21,420 bases of DNA from Desulfobacteraceae bacterium (GCA_013202725.1 JABMRH010000232.1:1-21420), one strand, 5' to 3'. Counted from the first letter of the stretch, positions 1 to 7,864 are shown. Made by a program: numbers and translations. Notes: a model not told the origin generated them from the letters alone.

Positions 1-4
1 CGGA

Positions 5-81
5 CGCGGGGTGGAGCAGTCTGGCAGCTCGTCGGGCTCATAACCCGAAGGTCATAGGTTCAAATCCTATCCCCGCTACCA
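5..81 (+). tRNA. Initiator tRNA-fMet (anticodon CAT), CCA encoded
   Basis: A complete 77-nt cloverleaf with CAT anticodon. The acceptor strand CGCGGGG at 5-11 pairs with CCCCGC at 71-76, leaving the first base C5 opposed to T77, a non-Watson-Crick 1:72 position as expected of bacterial initiator tRNAs (E. coli has C:A). The anticodon stem carries the three consecutive G-C pairs (GGG/CCC flanking CTCATAA) that direct initiator tRNA to the P site. The T arm reads TAGGTTCAAATCCTA. Discriminator A78 and CCA at 79-81 are encoded. It starts translation with formyl-methionine. It lies upstream of dnaN and reads in the same direction, with a T-run at 87-98 just after it. Confidence 0.96.
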
Positions 82-337
82 CCTTCCTTTTTTTATACCT
101 TTTTATCACCCTAAGTATTATTATCTTTTTTGTGTTGATATTTTATCAATAATTAATTATTTATAAACAATATTTTTTTATATGTTTATAATATTAATTT
201 TTTAAACATAATAATCGATATCTTTTTATCATACTGTTTTATTTTTTTATTTAATAAAACAGGTAGGTTAAAAAGTTATTATAGTTATGAATATATATTA
301 AAAATAATCTTTTATAACTTAATATAGGAATAAGAAT
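82..337. other. Very AT-rich intergenic spacer before dnaN
   Basis: There is no coding potential here. The stretch is almost entirely A/T, with long T and A runs, far above the rest of the window. It contains a 9-mer TTATAAACA at 161-169 and its exact reverse complement TGTTTATAA at 183-191. Each is one mismatch from the DnaA-box consensus TTATNCACA. It must also hold the dnaN promoter, but in such AT-rich DNA no -10/-35 pair can be picked with confidence. It could be an unwinding element of an origin or simply a promoter spacer; no perfect DnaA box was found. Confidence 0.5.
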
Positions 338-1465
338 ATGAAATTTATAATTAATAAGACGGATATATTAGATGTGTTATCGAATATTCAAGGTTTAACC
401 GGACGTAAAAGCAGCCTGGCTATTACCGAAACAGTTTTAATACAAACAACAGATTCGGGTATAAAAATTGCGGCCACTGATCTTGAAACAGGTTTTGTGG
501 GATTATACCCTGCAAAAGTGGGCTCACAGGGAATAATAGCTATTAATGCAAGAAAACTATATGAGATAGTAAAAGAATTTCCATCCAATGAAATAAATAT
601 TAATGAAATAGAAAATCATTGGGTGGAAATCAGTAATAATAAGGTTAATTATCATATAGTTGGAATGAATCCTGACGATTTTCCTGAAATTCCGTTAATA
701 GAGGATATCTCTTTTTTTAAAATCAAATCAGCGGCTCTTAAAAAAATGATAGATAAAACCCTTATTATAAGTGTTGCTACAGATGACAGAAGAGTCCATA
801 TTAATGGAATATATTTTGAAAAACTAAAAAATAATAATCAAAATACAATCAGGATGGTTTCCACGGATGGAAGCAGGCTTTCGCTGGTTGATTATATTAT
901 CGAGTCCGCCGCAGACAAATTTGACATACCATTAGAACCAGGTATTATTATTCCCAAAAAGGGTCTAACCGAAGTAAATAGGTTTCTTGATCCAAAAGGC
1001 GATGTGCAGATAGGAAATAAAGACAACCATTTTATTGTTAAAAAAGATACGGAAACCATTATAATAAGACTTCTTGAAGGTGAATTTCCAAAATATAGTG
1101 AAATTATCGATAAAGGAGATGCAAGTATAATTACTGTTGATAGAAAAATGTTTCTAAACATGTTGAAAAGAATGTCTATATTATATTCTGATAATTATAA
1201 AGGAGCGGTGTTTAATTTTCAGAAAGGTAAACTAATAATTACCGCCACTAATCCTGATTTAGGTGAATCAAAAGAGGATATGGATATAGATTATAAAGGA
1301 GATAAAATTGAGACGGCATTTAATCCAAAATTCTTTATAGACACATTAAATATAATTGATGACAACGATATTGTTTTAAATATAATTGATGAACAGAAGC
1401 CATGTTTTATTGAGGGAAAAGAGGATAAACAATTTTTAAGTGTTATTATGCCGATGAGAATTTAA
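338..1465 (+). CDS. dnaN: DNA polymerase III beta subunit (sliding clamp)
   Basis: The 375-residue product has the usual length of a bacterial beta clamp, which forms a ring-shaped dimer of three-domain protomers around DNA and tethers DNA polymerase III and other clamp-binding proteins. The N-terminal start (MKFIINKTDIL..), the central VSTDGSRLS segment near residues 176-184 and the C-terminal SVIMPMRI end are family hallmarks. The start ATG at 338 follows an AGGAA ribosome-binding site by about 7 nt. The stop TAA overlaps the gyrB ATG (TAATG), implying translational coupling. Genes normally beside it, dnaA upstream and recF downstream, are missing; a tRNA gene and an AT-rich spacer precede it instead. 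Confidence 0.97.
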   Translation: MKFIINKTDILDVLSNIQGLTGRKSSLAITETVLIQTTDSGIKIAATDLETGFVGLYPAKVGSQGIIAINARKLYEIVKEFPSNEININEIENHWVEISNNKVNYHIVGMNPDDFPEIPLIEDISFFKIKSAALKKMIDKTLIISVATDDRRVHINGIYFEKLKNNNQNTIRMVSTDGSRLSLVDYIIESAADKFDIPLEPGIIIPKKGLTEVNRFLDPKGDVQIGNKDNHFIVKKDTETIIIRLLEGEFPKYSEIIDKGDASIITVDRKMFLNMLKRMSILYSDNYKGAVFNFQKGKLIITATNPDLGESKEDMDIDYKGDKIETAFNPKFFIDTLNIIDDNDIVLNIIDEQKPCFIEGKEDKQFLSVIMPMRI

Positions 1466-3894
1466 TGGAAAACGTTTATGATGCAAGCAGTATAGATGTA
1501 CTTGAAGGCCTTGAAGCTGTGAGATTGAGGCCTTCAATGTATGTTGGGAATGTGGATGTTGAAGGGCTTCATCATCTTGTTTATGAGGTTGTTGATAACA
1601 GTATTGATGAGGCTATGGCCGGATATTGTGATTTGATTAAGGTTACCATCCACACCGATAACAGTATCAGCGTTGAAGATAACGGCAGGGGCATTCCCGT
1701 TGGTATTCACAAAACAGAAGGAGTGCCGGCTGTTGAGGTTGTATTAACAAAGCTTCATGCAGGAGGAAAATTCGATCACGATTCTTATAAGGTATCCGGC
1801 GGGCTGCATGGTGTTGGAGTATCGGTCGTAAATGCTCTTTCAGCAGATTTTGAAGTAGAAACATATATAGACAACAAAATTTATCATCAAACCTATAAAA
1901 AAGGGATAAAGAATAGTGAGTTAAGTATAATAGGAAAAACAGACAAGAAGGGCACTAAAATTCATTTTTCTCCTGATCTGGATATTTTTAATACAAATAA
2001 TTTCAGCTATGAAATACTTAACAGAAGACTCAGAGAGCTTGCCTTTTTAAATAAAGGCTTAAATATAACTATTGAAGATGAACGTTCCGACACAAAAAAA
2101 AGTTTTTTTTACAAAGGAGGAATAGTATCCTTTGTTGAATATCTTAACAGGAGACACACATCCCTTCACAAGCCTATATTTATTGAAGGAGAAAAAAATG
2201 ATGTTCAAATTGAAATAGTAATACAATATAATGATACTTTTAAAGAAAAGATATTTTCCTTTGCAAATAATATTAATACGGCAGAGGGTGGTTTTCATTT
2301 AATCGGATTTAAGGCCGCCCTTACGCGCACACTAAATCAGTATACATCCACAGCAAACCTGCCTAAAAACCTTCATGCAAAAATTAGCGGTGATGATGTT
2401 CGGGAAGGATTAACCGCAATAATAAGCATCAGAATAAAGAACCCTCAATTTGAAGGACAGACAAAAACCAAATTAGGCAACAGTGAAGTAAAGGGGCTTG
2501 TTGAATCTCTTGTTAATGAAAAGTTAAGTATGTTTTTAGAAGAGAATCCTTCTGTTGCTAAAAAGATTGTAGAAAAAGCGGTTGATGCTGCAAGAGCAAG
2601 AGATGCCGCAAAACGGGCAAGGGATCTGGCAAGGAAACAGGGATCATTACTTGATTCCACACTTCCCGGCAAGTTGGCTGAGTGCCAATTTTCAGAGCCT
2701 TCAGAAAGAGAACTCTTTATTGTAGAGGGTGATTCCGCCGGTGGCAGCGCAAAACAGGGTAGAGATAGAAAGTTCCAGGCTATTTTGCCGTTAAAGGGGA
2801 AAATATTAAATGTTGAAAAATCCCGTTTTGATAAAATTTTGCGCAGCGAGGAAATTAGAAATATAATCACCGTGCTTGGCACAGGAGCCGGGAAAGAAGA
2901 ATATAACATCGAAAACATTAGATATCATAAGATAATTATTATGACTGATGCCGATGTTGACGGTTCTCACATAAGAACGCTTTTATTGACACTCTTTTAT
3001 CGACAGATGCCAAATATAATCGAGAAAGGATATTTGTATATTGCTCAGCCCCCGTTGTTTAAGTTAAATAAAGGAAAAAAAGCGGTTTATATTAAGAATG
3101 AGACCGAATTTAATGATTATATTTTAAAACAGGCATGTAATAATAAAAGTGTAAAAATCGCAAAGGATGAAAAAATACTGTCCGAACATAATCTTTATCT
3201 TTTTTTATGCGATCTTGCAGAATATTTTGAAAACATGTCAAAACTTGAGTCTCGTGGTATAAAACAGGATTTTGTTGAGTTATTGATAAAACAAGGGGTT
3301 GAAAACGTAAAATTTTTAAAAGACAAACAGCAAATGATATATCTCAACGACCAGTTGTTAAAAGATGGTTACAGTGTTGGTGGGCCGATCTGGAATCAAG
3401 AAAGAGATATCTATGAAATTATGGTTAGCCTTAAAGACAGTATGCATCAGGATGTTTTGGCAACAGCCATATCAGACAGGGAAATAAAACCGGTTAAAAT
3501 CGGCAGAGGTTTTGTGTGTTCGTCGGATTATCAGAGATGTCTTGTTATAGGAAAAAATATATTAAAATTTAATTACCCACCGTTTTTGGTCTTTAATAAT
3601 GACAAAACAGGTGCTGATGTTATTAAAAAGGATAAAAAAGAGCTTTTATCCTTTTTAATAGAAGATGGTAAGAAGGGTCTGGCTGTTCAGAGATATAAGG
3701 GTCTTGGCGAAATGAATCCCGGCCAGCTATGGGAGACTACCATGGATCCCAACGAAAGAACATTGCTACAAATAAAGATTGAGGATGTGGTCGAAGCGGA
3801 TGAAATTTTTACAATCCTGATGGGAGAAGAGGTTGAGCCGCGAAGAGAGTTTATTCAAAATAATGCTCTTAATGTCAGCGTACTCGATATATGA
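1465..3894 (+). CDS. gyrB: DNA gyrase subunit B
   Basis: An 809-residue type IIA topoisomerase ATPase/TOPRIM subunit, which with GyrA introduces negative supercoils. The GHKL ATPase region is at the N terminus (EVVDNSIDEAMAG near 41-53, DNGRGIP near 72-78, GGLHGVGVSVVNALS near 112-126). The TOPRIM domain shows EGDSAGGSAKQ from residue 421 and DADVDGS at 495-501 (metal-binding acidic residues). The C-terminal block QRYKGLGEMNPGQLW begins at 742. Between the last two lies a roughly 170-residue insert like that of Gram-negative GyrB, which explains the length. A GyrB rather than ParE identity is favoured by length and by pairing with dnaN. The ATG overlaps the dnaN stop by one base and has no strong ribosome-binding site of its own, so it probably depends on translation of dnaN. 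Confidence 0.97.
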   Translation: MENVYDASSIDVLEGLEAVRLRPSMYVGNVDVEGLHHLVYEVVDNSIDEAMAGYCDLIKVTIHTDNSISVEDNGRGIPVGIHKTEGVPAVEVVLTKLHAGGKFDHDSYKVSGGLHGVGVSVVNALSADFEVETYIDNKIYHQTYKKGIKNSELSIIGKTDKKGTKIHFSPDLDIFNTNNFSYEILNRRLRELAFLNKGLNITIEDERSDTKKSFFYKGGIVSFVEYLNRRHTSLHKPIFIEGEKNDVQIEIVIQYNDTFKEKIFSFANNINTAEGGFHLIGFKAALTRTLNQYTSTANLPKNLHAKISGDDVREGLTAIISIRIKNPQFEGQTKTKLGNSEVKGLVESLVNEKLSMFLEENPSVAKKIVEKAVDAARARDAAKRARDLARKQGSLLDSTLPGKLAECQFSEPSERELFIVEGDSAGGSAKQGRDRKFQAILPLKGKILNVEKSRFDKILRSEEIRNIITVLGTGAGKEEYNIENIRYHKIIIMTDADVDGSHIRTLLLTLFYRQMPNIIEKGYLYIAQPPLFKLNKGKKAVYIKNETEFNDYILKQACNNKSVKIAKDEKILSEHNLYLFLCDLAEYFENMSKLESRGIKQDFVELLIKQGVENVKFLKDKQQMIYLNDQLLKDGYSVGGPIWNQERDIYEIMVSLKDSMHQDVLATAISDREIKPVKIGRGFVCSSDYQRCLVIGKNILKFNYPPFLVFNNDKTGADVIKKDKKELLSFLIEDGKKGLAVQRYKGLGEMNPGQLWETTMDPNERTLLQIKIEDVVEADEIFTILMGEEVEPRREFIQNNALNVSVLDI

Positions 3895-3930
3895 AAAACG
3901 AAGCGGGTCTGTGGCTGAACATAAACCAAT

Positions 3931-4722
3931 ATGTATATTCATCAAGTAGAAGCAAGAGATTTGCCTGATCTGTGGTTTCAGGCAATACATGATATCTTTG
4001 ATCATGGAAGAAGATTTAAAATTGATCGTGGTTCATATGCGGGACAAACGCGTCTTGAATACGATTTTTTTATTGGTCATGTGAAACATCCCGGCACACA
4101 ACCCCTGTTGCCGGATATTCCTCCGGCGTGCGGGATACCAAATCCTGTTGAAGAAGCATATATTTACGGAGGACAAGGATATAACAGATCATACCTTGAA
4201 TACCTTATGACCCCGGACAAAGAGGTCGGTGAATCATACACTTATGGCGAGAGACTGACGGGTGCTCCAATTACCGGGAATAAGCTTGCCTGGTGGAAAA
4301 AAAGCGATGCAGAGATCATAGATGTTAGAGATGTTGACGGAAAAGCTGTTTTTGAGAAGGAAGGGACTCTTTATATTAATCAGATTGAGTGGATAATTCA
4401 GACATATAAAAAATACGGATACCGTAACAACCAGATGGTTCTCCAGGTTGCGCACCCTTCAGACCTGACACTGCTGGACCCACCTTGTTTACGCTCCATT
4501 GATACACGGATACAGAACGGAGCCTTGAATTTTATGATATATTTTCGTTCATGGGATCTTTGGGGCGGTCTGCCTGCAAACCTGGCCGGCATACAGAATC
4601 TAAAAGAGTATATGGCAGGGGAAATTGGTGTTGAAGACGGGGAAATGATAGTTGAAAGCAAGGGGCTTCATCTTTACGGCTATGCGGAAGATCTTGCAAA
4701 GTTAAGATGTATGAAAGAATAA
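3931..4722 (+). CDS. thyA: Thymidylate synthase, divergent ThyA type
   Basis: A 263-residue member of the ThyA/dCMP hydroxymethylase family, which methylates dUMP to dTMP with methylene-tetrahydrofolate. The C-terminal half aligns by eye with E. coli ThyA: nucleophile Cys186 in DPPCLRSID, phosphate/base-binding RSWD at 206-209, GLPANL at 213-218 with Asn217 matching the Asn177 that marks dUMP (not dCMP) specificity, and HLY at 247-249. The N-terminal half is unlike classical ThyA and lacks the usual GPVYGxQWR block (a weak SYTYGERL occurs near 102-109). This suggests the short archaeal/methanogen-like branch; that placement is an inference. The start ATG has only a poor ribosome-binding site. 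It sits 36 bp after gyrB and may be co-transcribed with it, supplying dTTP beside replication genes. Confidence 0.8.
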   Translation: MYIHQVEARDLPDLWFQAIHDIFDHGRRFKIDRGSYAGQTRLEYDFFIGHVKHPGTQPLLPDIPPACGIPNPVEEAYIYGGQGYNRSYLEYLMTPDKEVGESYTYGERLTGAPITGNKLAWWKKSDAEIIDVRDVDGKAVFEKEGTLYINQIEWIIQTYKKYGYRNNQMVLQVAHPSDLTLLDPPCLRSIDTRIQNGALNFMIYFRSWDLWGGLPANLAGIQNLKEYMAGEIGVEDGEMIVESKGLHLYGYAEDLAKLRCMKE

Positions 4723-4730
4723 ATCTTGTT

Positions 4731-4760
4731 TTCACCACGGAGCACACAGAGATCACAGAA
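4731..4760. repeat. Dispersed repeat, CACCACGGAG type
   Basis: Starts TTCACCACGGAGCACACAGA and continues into GATCACAGAA. A related copy in the same orientation lies at 5692-5725 (ACCACTGAGCGCACAGAG, then AACACGGAGGA). The two bracket the toxin-antitoxin genes. From general knowledge, this sequence type is frequent between genes in deltaproteobacterial and other environmental genomes. Confidence 0.65.
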
Positions 4761-4940
4761 AAATTTTTAAACAAAACCACAGCTCGTAGCGAGACATTTG
4801 CAAAAAGTTCCAGATCATCCCCGCATGCATCCATTATATATAGCCTGTCAGATACTTCAAAAATTCTTCGCTCAAATCCATGGCATCGTTTAGTCCATTA
4901 GCGAATCTGTAACAGCCACAGCCGAGCCGGTTGTAATTTT

Positions 4941-4980
4941 TTTGTGTTTTCAATCTTTCGTGCTTTCGTGCTTTTGTGAT
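4941..4980. repeat. Dispersed repeat, TTTCGTGCTTTCGTG type
   Basis: Contains the internally repetitive core CTTTCGTGCTTTCGTGCTTT, with TGTGTTTTC upstream and TGTGAT after it. It belongs to the same style of noncoding repeats as the TTCGTGAACTTCGTGGT copies at 6440-6462 and 7894-7920. No coding function is evident. Confidence 0.6.
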
Positions 4981-5030
4981 AGTTCTTTTTTGTGGAAAAA
5001 ACAACTTGCTTTTTGGCTTACCATATGGCA

Positions 5031-5042
5031 TGCTAATTAGCA
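5031..5042. promoter_or_regulatory. Candidate operator palindrome for the antitoxin
   Basis: TGCTAATTAGCA is a perfect 12-bp palindrome 48 bp upstream of the antitoxin ATG. Ribbon-helix-helix antitoxins usually autorepress by binding palindromes at their own promoter, so this is a reasonable operator candidate. Its short, AT-rich character means it could also be chance. Confidence 0.4.
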
Positions 5043-5089
5043 AGACATTCGATATGTGTTTTGCAAGAGTTTATCATGGGAGGAAAATT

Positions 5090-5320
5090 ATGCCTTATGT
5101 AAAGAAACAATTTTCTTTGAGTTCAGAGCAAAACGAATTCATTGATTCTGTGGTCAGGAAAAAGTCATTTAGAAACAAGAGCGAGGTTGTGAGATACGGA
5201 ATCGAACTGCTTAAGCAGCAATTTCAGGACATGGAGTTAAGAGAAATGGCCAAAGACTATTCTAATGATCGTGATTTTGTTCAAATCGGGAAAAGGGAGA
5301 TTAAATTACAAGACCTATGA
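5090..5320 (+). CDS. Ribbon-helix-helix antitoxin (CopG/ParD-like)
   Basis: A 76-residue protein. The chosen ATG at 5090 follows GGGAGGAAAA, a strong ribosome-binding site; an in-frame ATG at 5045-region and upstream codons lie in noncoding repeat sequence and add residues unlike any antitoxin. The N-terminal beta strand (KKQFSLSSEQ) followed by two helices with NKSEVVRYGIELL fits a ribbon-helix-helix DNA-binding fold, and the charged C-terminal part (roughly 45-76) would wrap the toxin. The stop overlaps the ATG of the downstream toxin (ATGA), the standard coupled arrangement of type II toxin-antitoxin modules. It is expected to neutralise the toxin and repress the operon. Family assignment rests on pattern and context. 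Confidence 0.82.
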   Translation: MPYVKKQFSLSSEQNEFIDSVVRKKSFRNKSEVVRYGIELLKQQFQDMELREMAKDYSNDRDFVQIGKREIKLQDL

Positions 5321-5685
5321 ACCGTTTTGAGATATGGAATATCCGGCAACAAGCTTCACATGGTTCGAGCGAACCTCCTCAACCTGCAGACAGCTCAAAG
5401 GTCAACAGGCCATATATTATCGTTTCTCCTGATGCGGTAAATCGAATAGCCGCATATCCTTTTGTTACTGTGATTCCTTTGCAGGATCGGAAACAGAGAA
5501 AGAAATATCCAACCGATGTATGGATAAGTCCGTCCGGAGCTAATCGCCTTAAAAAGGAATCCATAGCGTTTTGCCAGTTGATTTATACCATTGAAAAGAG
5601 CTTTTTGGATTTTCGAATCGGTATGCTTGAAAACGCCTATCAGGAGGAAATAACAGCAGCTTTGAGGAGATTTCTGGTTTTGTGA
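5317..5685 (+). CDS. PemK/MazF-family toxin (mRNA endoribonuclease)
   Basis: A 122-residue protein of usual MazF/PemK length. The N terminus FEIWNI resembles the GDIWxV opening strand. RPYIIVSPDAVNR (about 31-43) matches the RPxxVVSxDxxN core, and VTVIPLQ (about 50-56) the following strand. The C-terminal FRIGMLENAYQEEITAALRRFL matches the family's xxGxLxxxxxxxIxxxLxxxL end. These toxins cleave mRNA at short sites and act in the cytoplasm unless bound by antitoxin. The ATG overlaps the antitoxin stop by 4 bp. The segment HGSSEPPQPADSSKVN (about 15-30) between the first two strands is longer and more polar than in typical MazF, so cleavage specificity cannot be guessed. Confidence 0.85.
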   Translation: MNRFEIWNIRQQASHGSSEPPQPADSSKVNRPYIIVSPDAVNRIAAYPFVTVIPLQDRKQRKKYPTDVWISPSGANRLKKESIAFCQLIYTIEKSFLDFRIGMLENAYQEEITAALRRFLVL

Positions 5686-5691
5686 TGGATT

Positions 5692-5725
5692 TTTACCACT
5701 GAGCGCACAGAGAACACGGAGGATT
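5692..5725. repeat. Dispersed repeat, ACCACTGAGCGCACAGAG type
   Basis: A second copy of the 4731 repeat family in the same orientation, starting 6 bp after the toxin stop. Its GGAGGA end falls just ahead of the broken LPP20-like gene and could act as that gene's ribosome-binding site, though the spacing is long. Confidence 0.6.
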
Positions 5726-5736
5726 TATCATATAAA

Positions 5737-6373
5737 ATGAAACAGAAATGGAATCTTAATATAGCTGGCATTATAATCTTGATGGCAGCCAGCCTTATTT
5801 TGCCGACATCTCTTTATGCGGGGACGGTAAAAGGTGTCATCGGCAAAGGCGAGGCTGCTGTGGTGGGCATAACTGCCGAGCAGGGCCAGCTTATAGCTCT
5901 TCAGAGGGCAAGGGCGGATGCCGTGGGAAAAGCGGTGGGCACAAATGTTCTGGGTTCAACGCTGGTAAAAGACAGTGTTCTGGTTGCTGTTTTCATAAAA
6001 ACCTTCACCAGTGGTTTTATAGTTGATGAGAAGGTCAAATGGCTGCCTCTTGGGACTTTTAGCGAAAATGATAAAACCGCCCTCATTCCGGTTTATCGTG
6101 TTGAAATTACAGCTACGGTTATGATTCCTGAAAAGAAAAGTGACCCCAGCTTCTTTTTAGAGGCATCTGTTAACAAACCCTTCTACCTTTCAGGTGAAAA
6201 GGCTGTTATCAGGGCAAAGGTTTCAAAAAAACCCATCATTTCGGTTTGCGAACTATTTTTCAGCAGGCAGATTATATTTAGTGCCTGAGTTCTTTGAAGC
6301 ATACAGCAGGATTGCAGAGATGGCCGTTGAAAAAATCCTGCCGTATGAAGTAAGAAAGAAGGGGCAACAATAA
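5737..6373 (+). pseudogene. Broken LPP20/DUF4384-like exported protein gene
   Basis: The intact front part encodes a signal peptide (about residues 1-28, ending LPTSLYA) and an LPP20/FlgT-like domain (GKGEAAVVGITAEQGQ and the ALQRARADAVGKAVGTNV helix). It then enters what resembles the start of a DUF4384 domain (YLSGEKAVIRAKVSKKPIISV). The frame ends at a TGA at 6286-6288. In the +1 frame from about 6266 the sequence continues as a plausible C-terminal tail, GRLYLVPEFFEAYSRIAEMA and then VEKILPYEVRKKGQQ, ending with TAA at 6371-6373. The expected middle of about 100 residues is missing. The simplest reading is an internal deletion that also shifted the frame. An A7 run lies at 6225-6231. The product was probably periplasmic or outer-membrane associated; its function is unknown. 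Confidence 0.75.
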
Positions 6374-6375
6374 GG

Positions 6376-6462
6376 TTCTGTGGTGAAAACCTATCTGCGT
6401 TCATCTGTGTGAATCTGTGGCTGAATGATTATTTTTTATATTCTTCATGAACTTCGTGGTGA
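6376..6462. repeat. Two dispersed repeat units (ATCTGTGTGAATCTGTGGCT and TTCATGAACTTCGTGGTG types)
   Basis: 6376-6425 reads TTCTGTGGTGAAAACCTATC, then the TCTGCGTTCATCTGTG and GAATCTGTGGCTGAAT modules. 6440-6462 reads TTCTTCATGAACTTCGTGGT then GAA. The second unit recurs at 7894-7920, so it flanks the htrA gene on both sides. Both fill nearly the whole gap between the broken gene and htrA. Confidence 0.65.
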
Positions 6463-6472
6463 ATATTTATTT

Positions 6473-7864
6473 TTATAATTTTACGGTTATATAATAGCTT
6501 TGATCGCCGCGTTGCAATAAAATCACTACCGATTTTTTATGACGGTATTTTACGACTGTTTTTTCAAAGTCCTTTACGCTGCTTATAGCCATTTCATCAA
6601 TTTGCCGTATTATATCACCAGGTTTTACCCCGATGCGCGCCAGATAGGATTGACGATTAATCTCTGAAATCACCACACCTGTTTTTGCGGAGCTTTTATA
6701 TTGAAAACGTTTTGTTAAAGACAGGTTTTTAACCTTTATCCCAAGAAGCTTGAAGGCAAGTTCCCGTGCCAAATCTTCAGGGAACATGGCCGCTTTTGTT
6801 GAAACAATAAATTCTTTGTTGTTTCGCCAGAGCTTTATTTTGATGGTATCCCCTTTGGCATAATTTTTCATGGCTGTATGGTAATGCTCAATCGAAGGGG
6901 TGCTCCTGGAGCCGACAGACAGGATAATATCACCGTCCCGGATGCCTGATTTATGGCCGGGTCCTCCCCTTGAGACCTCTTTGACAACCACGCCTTTGTG
7001 TTCAGGAGCTTTCAGGTATTGGGCAAGCCTTTTATCAAGATTCTGCACGGTTATTCCAAGCCATATTTGAACAACCTCTCCGTATTGAATAAGGTCTGAT
7101 ACAATCCTTTTTGCTTTGTTGATAGGGATAGCAAAGCCTATTCCCTGGGCTTTTGCATAAATTGCGGTATTAATGCCGATAAGTTCGCCGTTTATGTTCA
7201 GAAGCGCCCCTCCGCTGTTACCGGGATTAATGGAGGCATCTAACTGTATAAAATCATGATAAACAGCGTTATCCGTCCTGATGCTTCGGTTTATGGCGCT
7301 TATAACCCCCGTTGTTACTGTGTTTGAAAATCCGAACGGGTTGCCTATAGTTATAACTGTTTCCCCTATCATAAGGTCATCGGAGTCGCCCATCTCTATA
7401 GCCGGCAGAGAATTTTTTGACGATATTCGCAGCACTGCCAGATCGGAATCAGGATCGGCGCCTATAATCTGCGCATCAAATTTACGTTCATCATTTAGAA
7501 TAACCGTTATGGTTGCGCTTTTTGCAAGCACATGCGCATTTGTGAGAACAAGGCCTCGCTTTCCATCGATAATAACGCCCGAGCCCAGGCTGGTTCTTTT
7601 GTAGCGCTGTTCAAAACCGGGGTCAAAAAAGTCTTTGAAAAAGGAATCAAACAAGGGATCCCTGCTGAATCCGGAGAAAGGATTAACGCGTCTGCGAACC
7701 TCGTATTCAGAATTTATGTTTACAACAGCGGGGCTGACCTTGCGCACAGCCCTGACAACAGGATTTTCCCGTTCATATCCAGCGGTATGGCATGGAAACG
7801 AAATGGTTAGTATGGCAATAAAGGCTATAATTAAATGGATAAATTTTTTATATATGTGTATCAT
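6473..7864 (-). CDS. htrA: Periplasmic serine protease, HtrA/DegP family
   Basis: A 463-residue protein with an N-terminal export signal (hydrophobic 9-24, cleavage probably near 28), a trypsin-like domain and two PDZ domains. The catalytic triad is visible: His111 in LTNAHVLAK, Asp141 in DSDLAVLRI and Ser217 in NPGNSGGALL. PDZ1 spans about 265-355 and PDZ2 about 370-460, the usual Do-protease layout. It would degrade or refold damaged envelope proteins. It is transcribed away from the radical SAM gene, with an 82-bp shared gap that contains a dispersed repeat. The start has no strong ribosome-binding site but gives a well-formed signal peptide. The second PDZ is somewhat divergent. DegP and DegQ cannot be separated from sequence alone. 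Confidence 0.93.
   Translation of the reverse strand: MIHIYKKFIHLIIAFIAILTISFPCHTAGYERENPVVRAVRKVSPAVVNINSEYEVRRRVNPFSGFSRDPLFDSFFKDFFDPGFEQRYKRTSLGSGVIIDGKRGLVLTNAHVLAKSATITVILNDERKFDAQIIGADPDSDLAVLRISSKNSLPAIEMGDSDDLMIGETVITIGNPFGFSNTVTTGVISAINRSIRTDNAVYHDFIQLDASINPGNSGGALLNINGELIGINTAIYAKAQGIGFAIPINKAKRIVSDLIQYGEVVQIWLGITVQNLDKRLAQYLKAPEHKGVVVKEVSRGGPGHKSGIRDGDIILSVGSRSTPSIEHYHTAMKNYAKGDTIKIKLWRNNKEFIVSTKAAMFPEDLARELAFKLLGIKVKNLSLTKRFQYKSSAKTGVVISEINRQSYLARIGVKPGDIIRQIDEMAISSVKDFEKTVVKYRHKKSVVILLQRGDQSYYITVKL

Larger units (their letters stand above)
4723..5089. other. Repeat-bearing intergenic region upstream of the toxin-antitoxin pair
   Basis: No convincing gene on either strand in 367 bp. 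It holds two pieces of the window's dispersed repeats (4731-4760 and 4941-4980) and a 12-bp palindrome at 5031-5042 ahead of the antitoxin gene. On the minus strand two short frames abut at 4834 (a TAATG junction), but one begins inside repeat sequence and the other runs antisense through the thymidylate synthase gene. They look at most like debris. Confidence 0.5.

Noticed and set aside
2445..2918. 157-residue minus-strand frame inside gyrB
   Set aside because: It mirrors strongly conserved gyrB coding sequence and has no family signal; a codon-bias shadow.
4941..4980. CRISPR-like array from the CTTTCGTG repeats
   Set aside because: Tandem short words without spacers and no cas genes.
4532..5043. 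Two abutting minus-strand frames (4532-4834 and 4834-5043) as a possible gene remnant
   Set aside because: One begins in dispersed repeat sequence and the other runs antisense through the thymidylate synthase gene; no recognisable domain.
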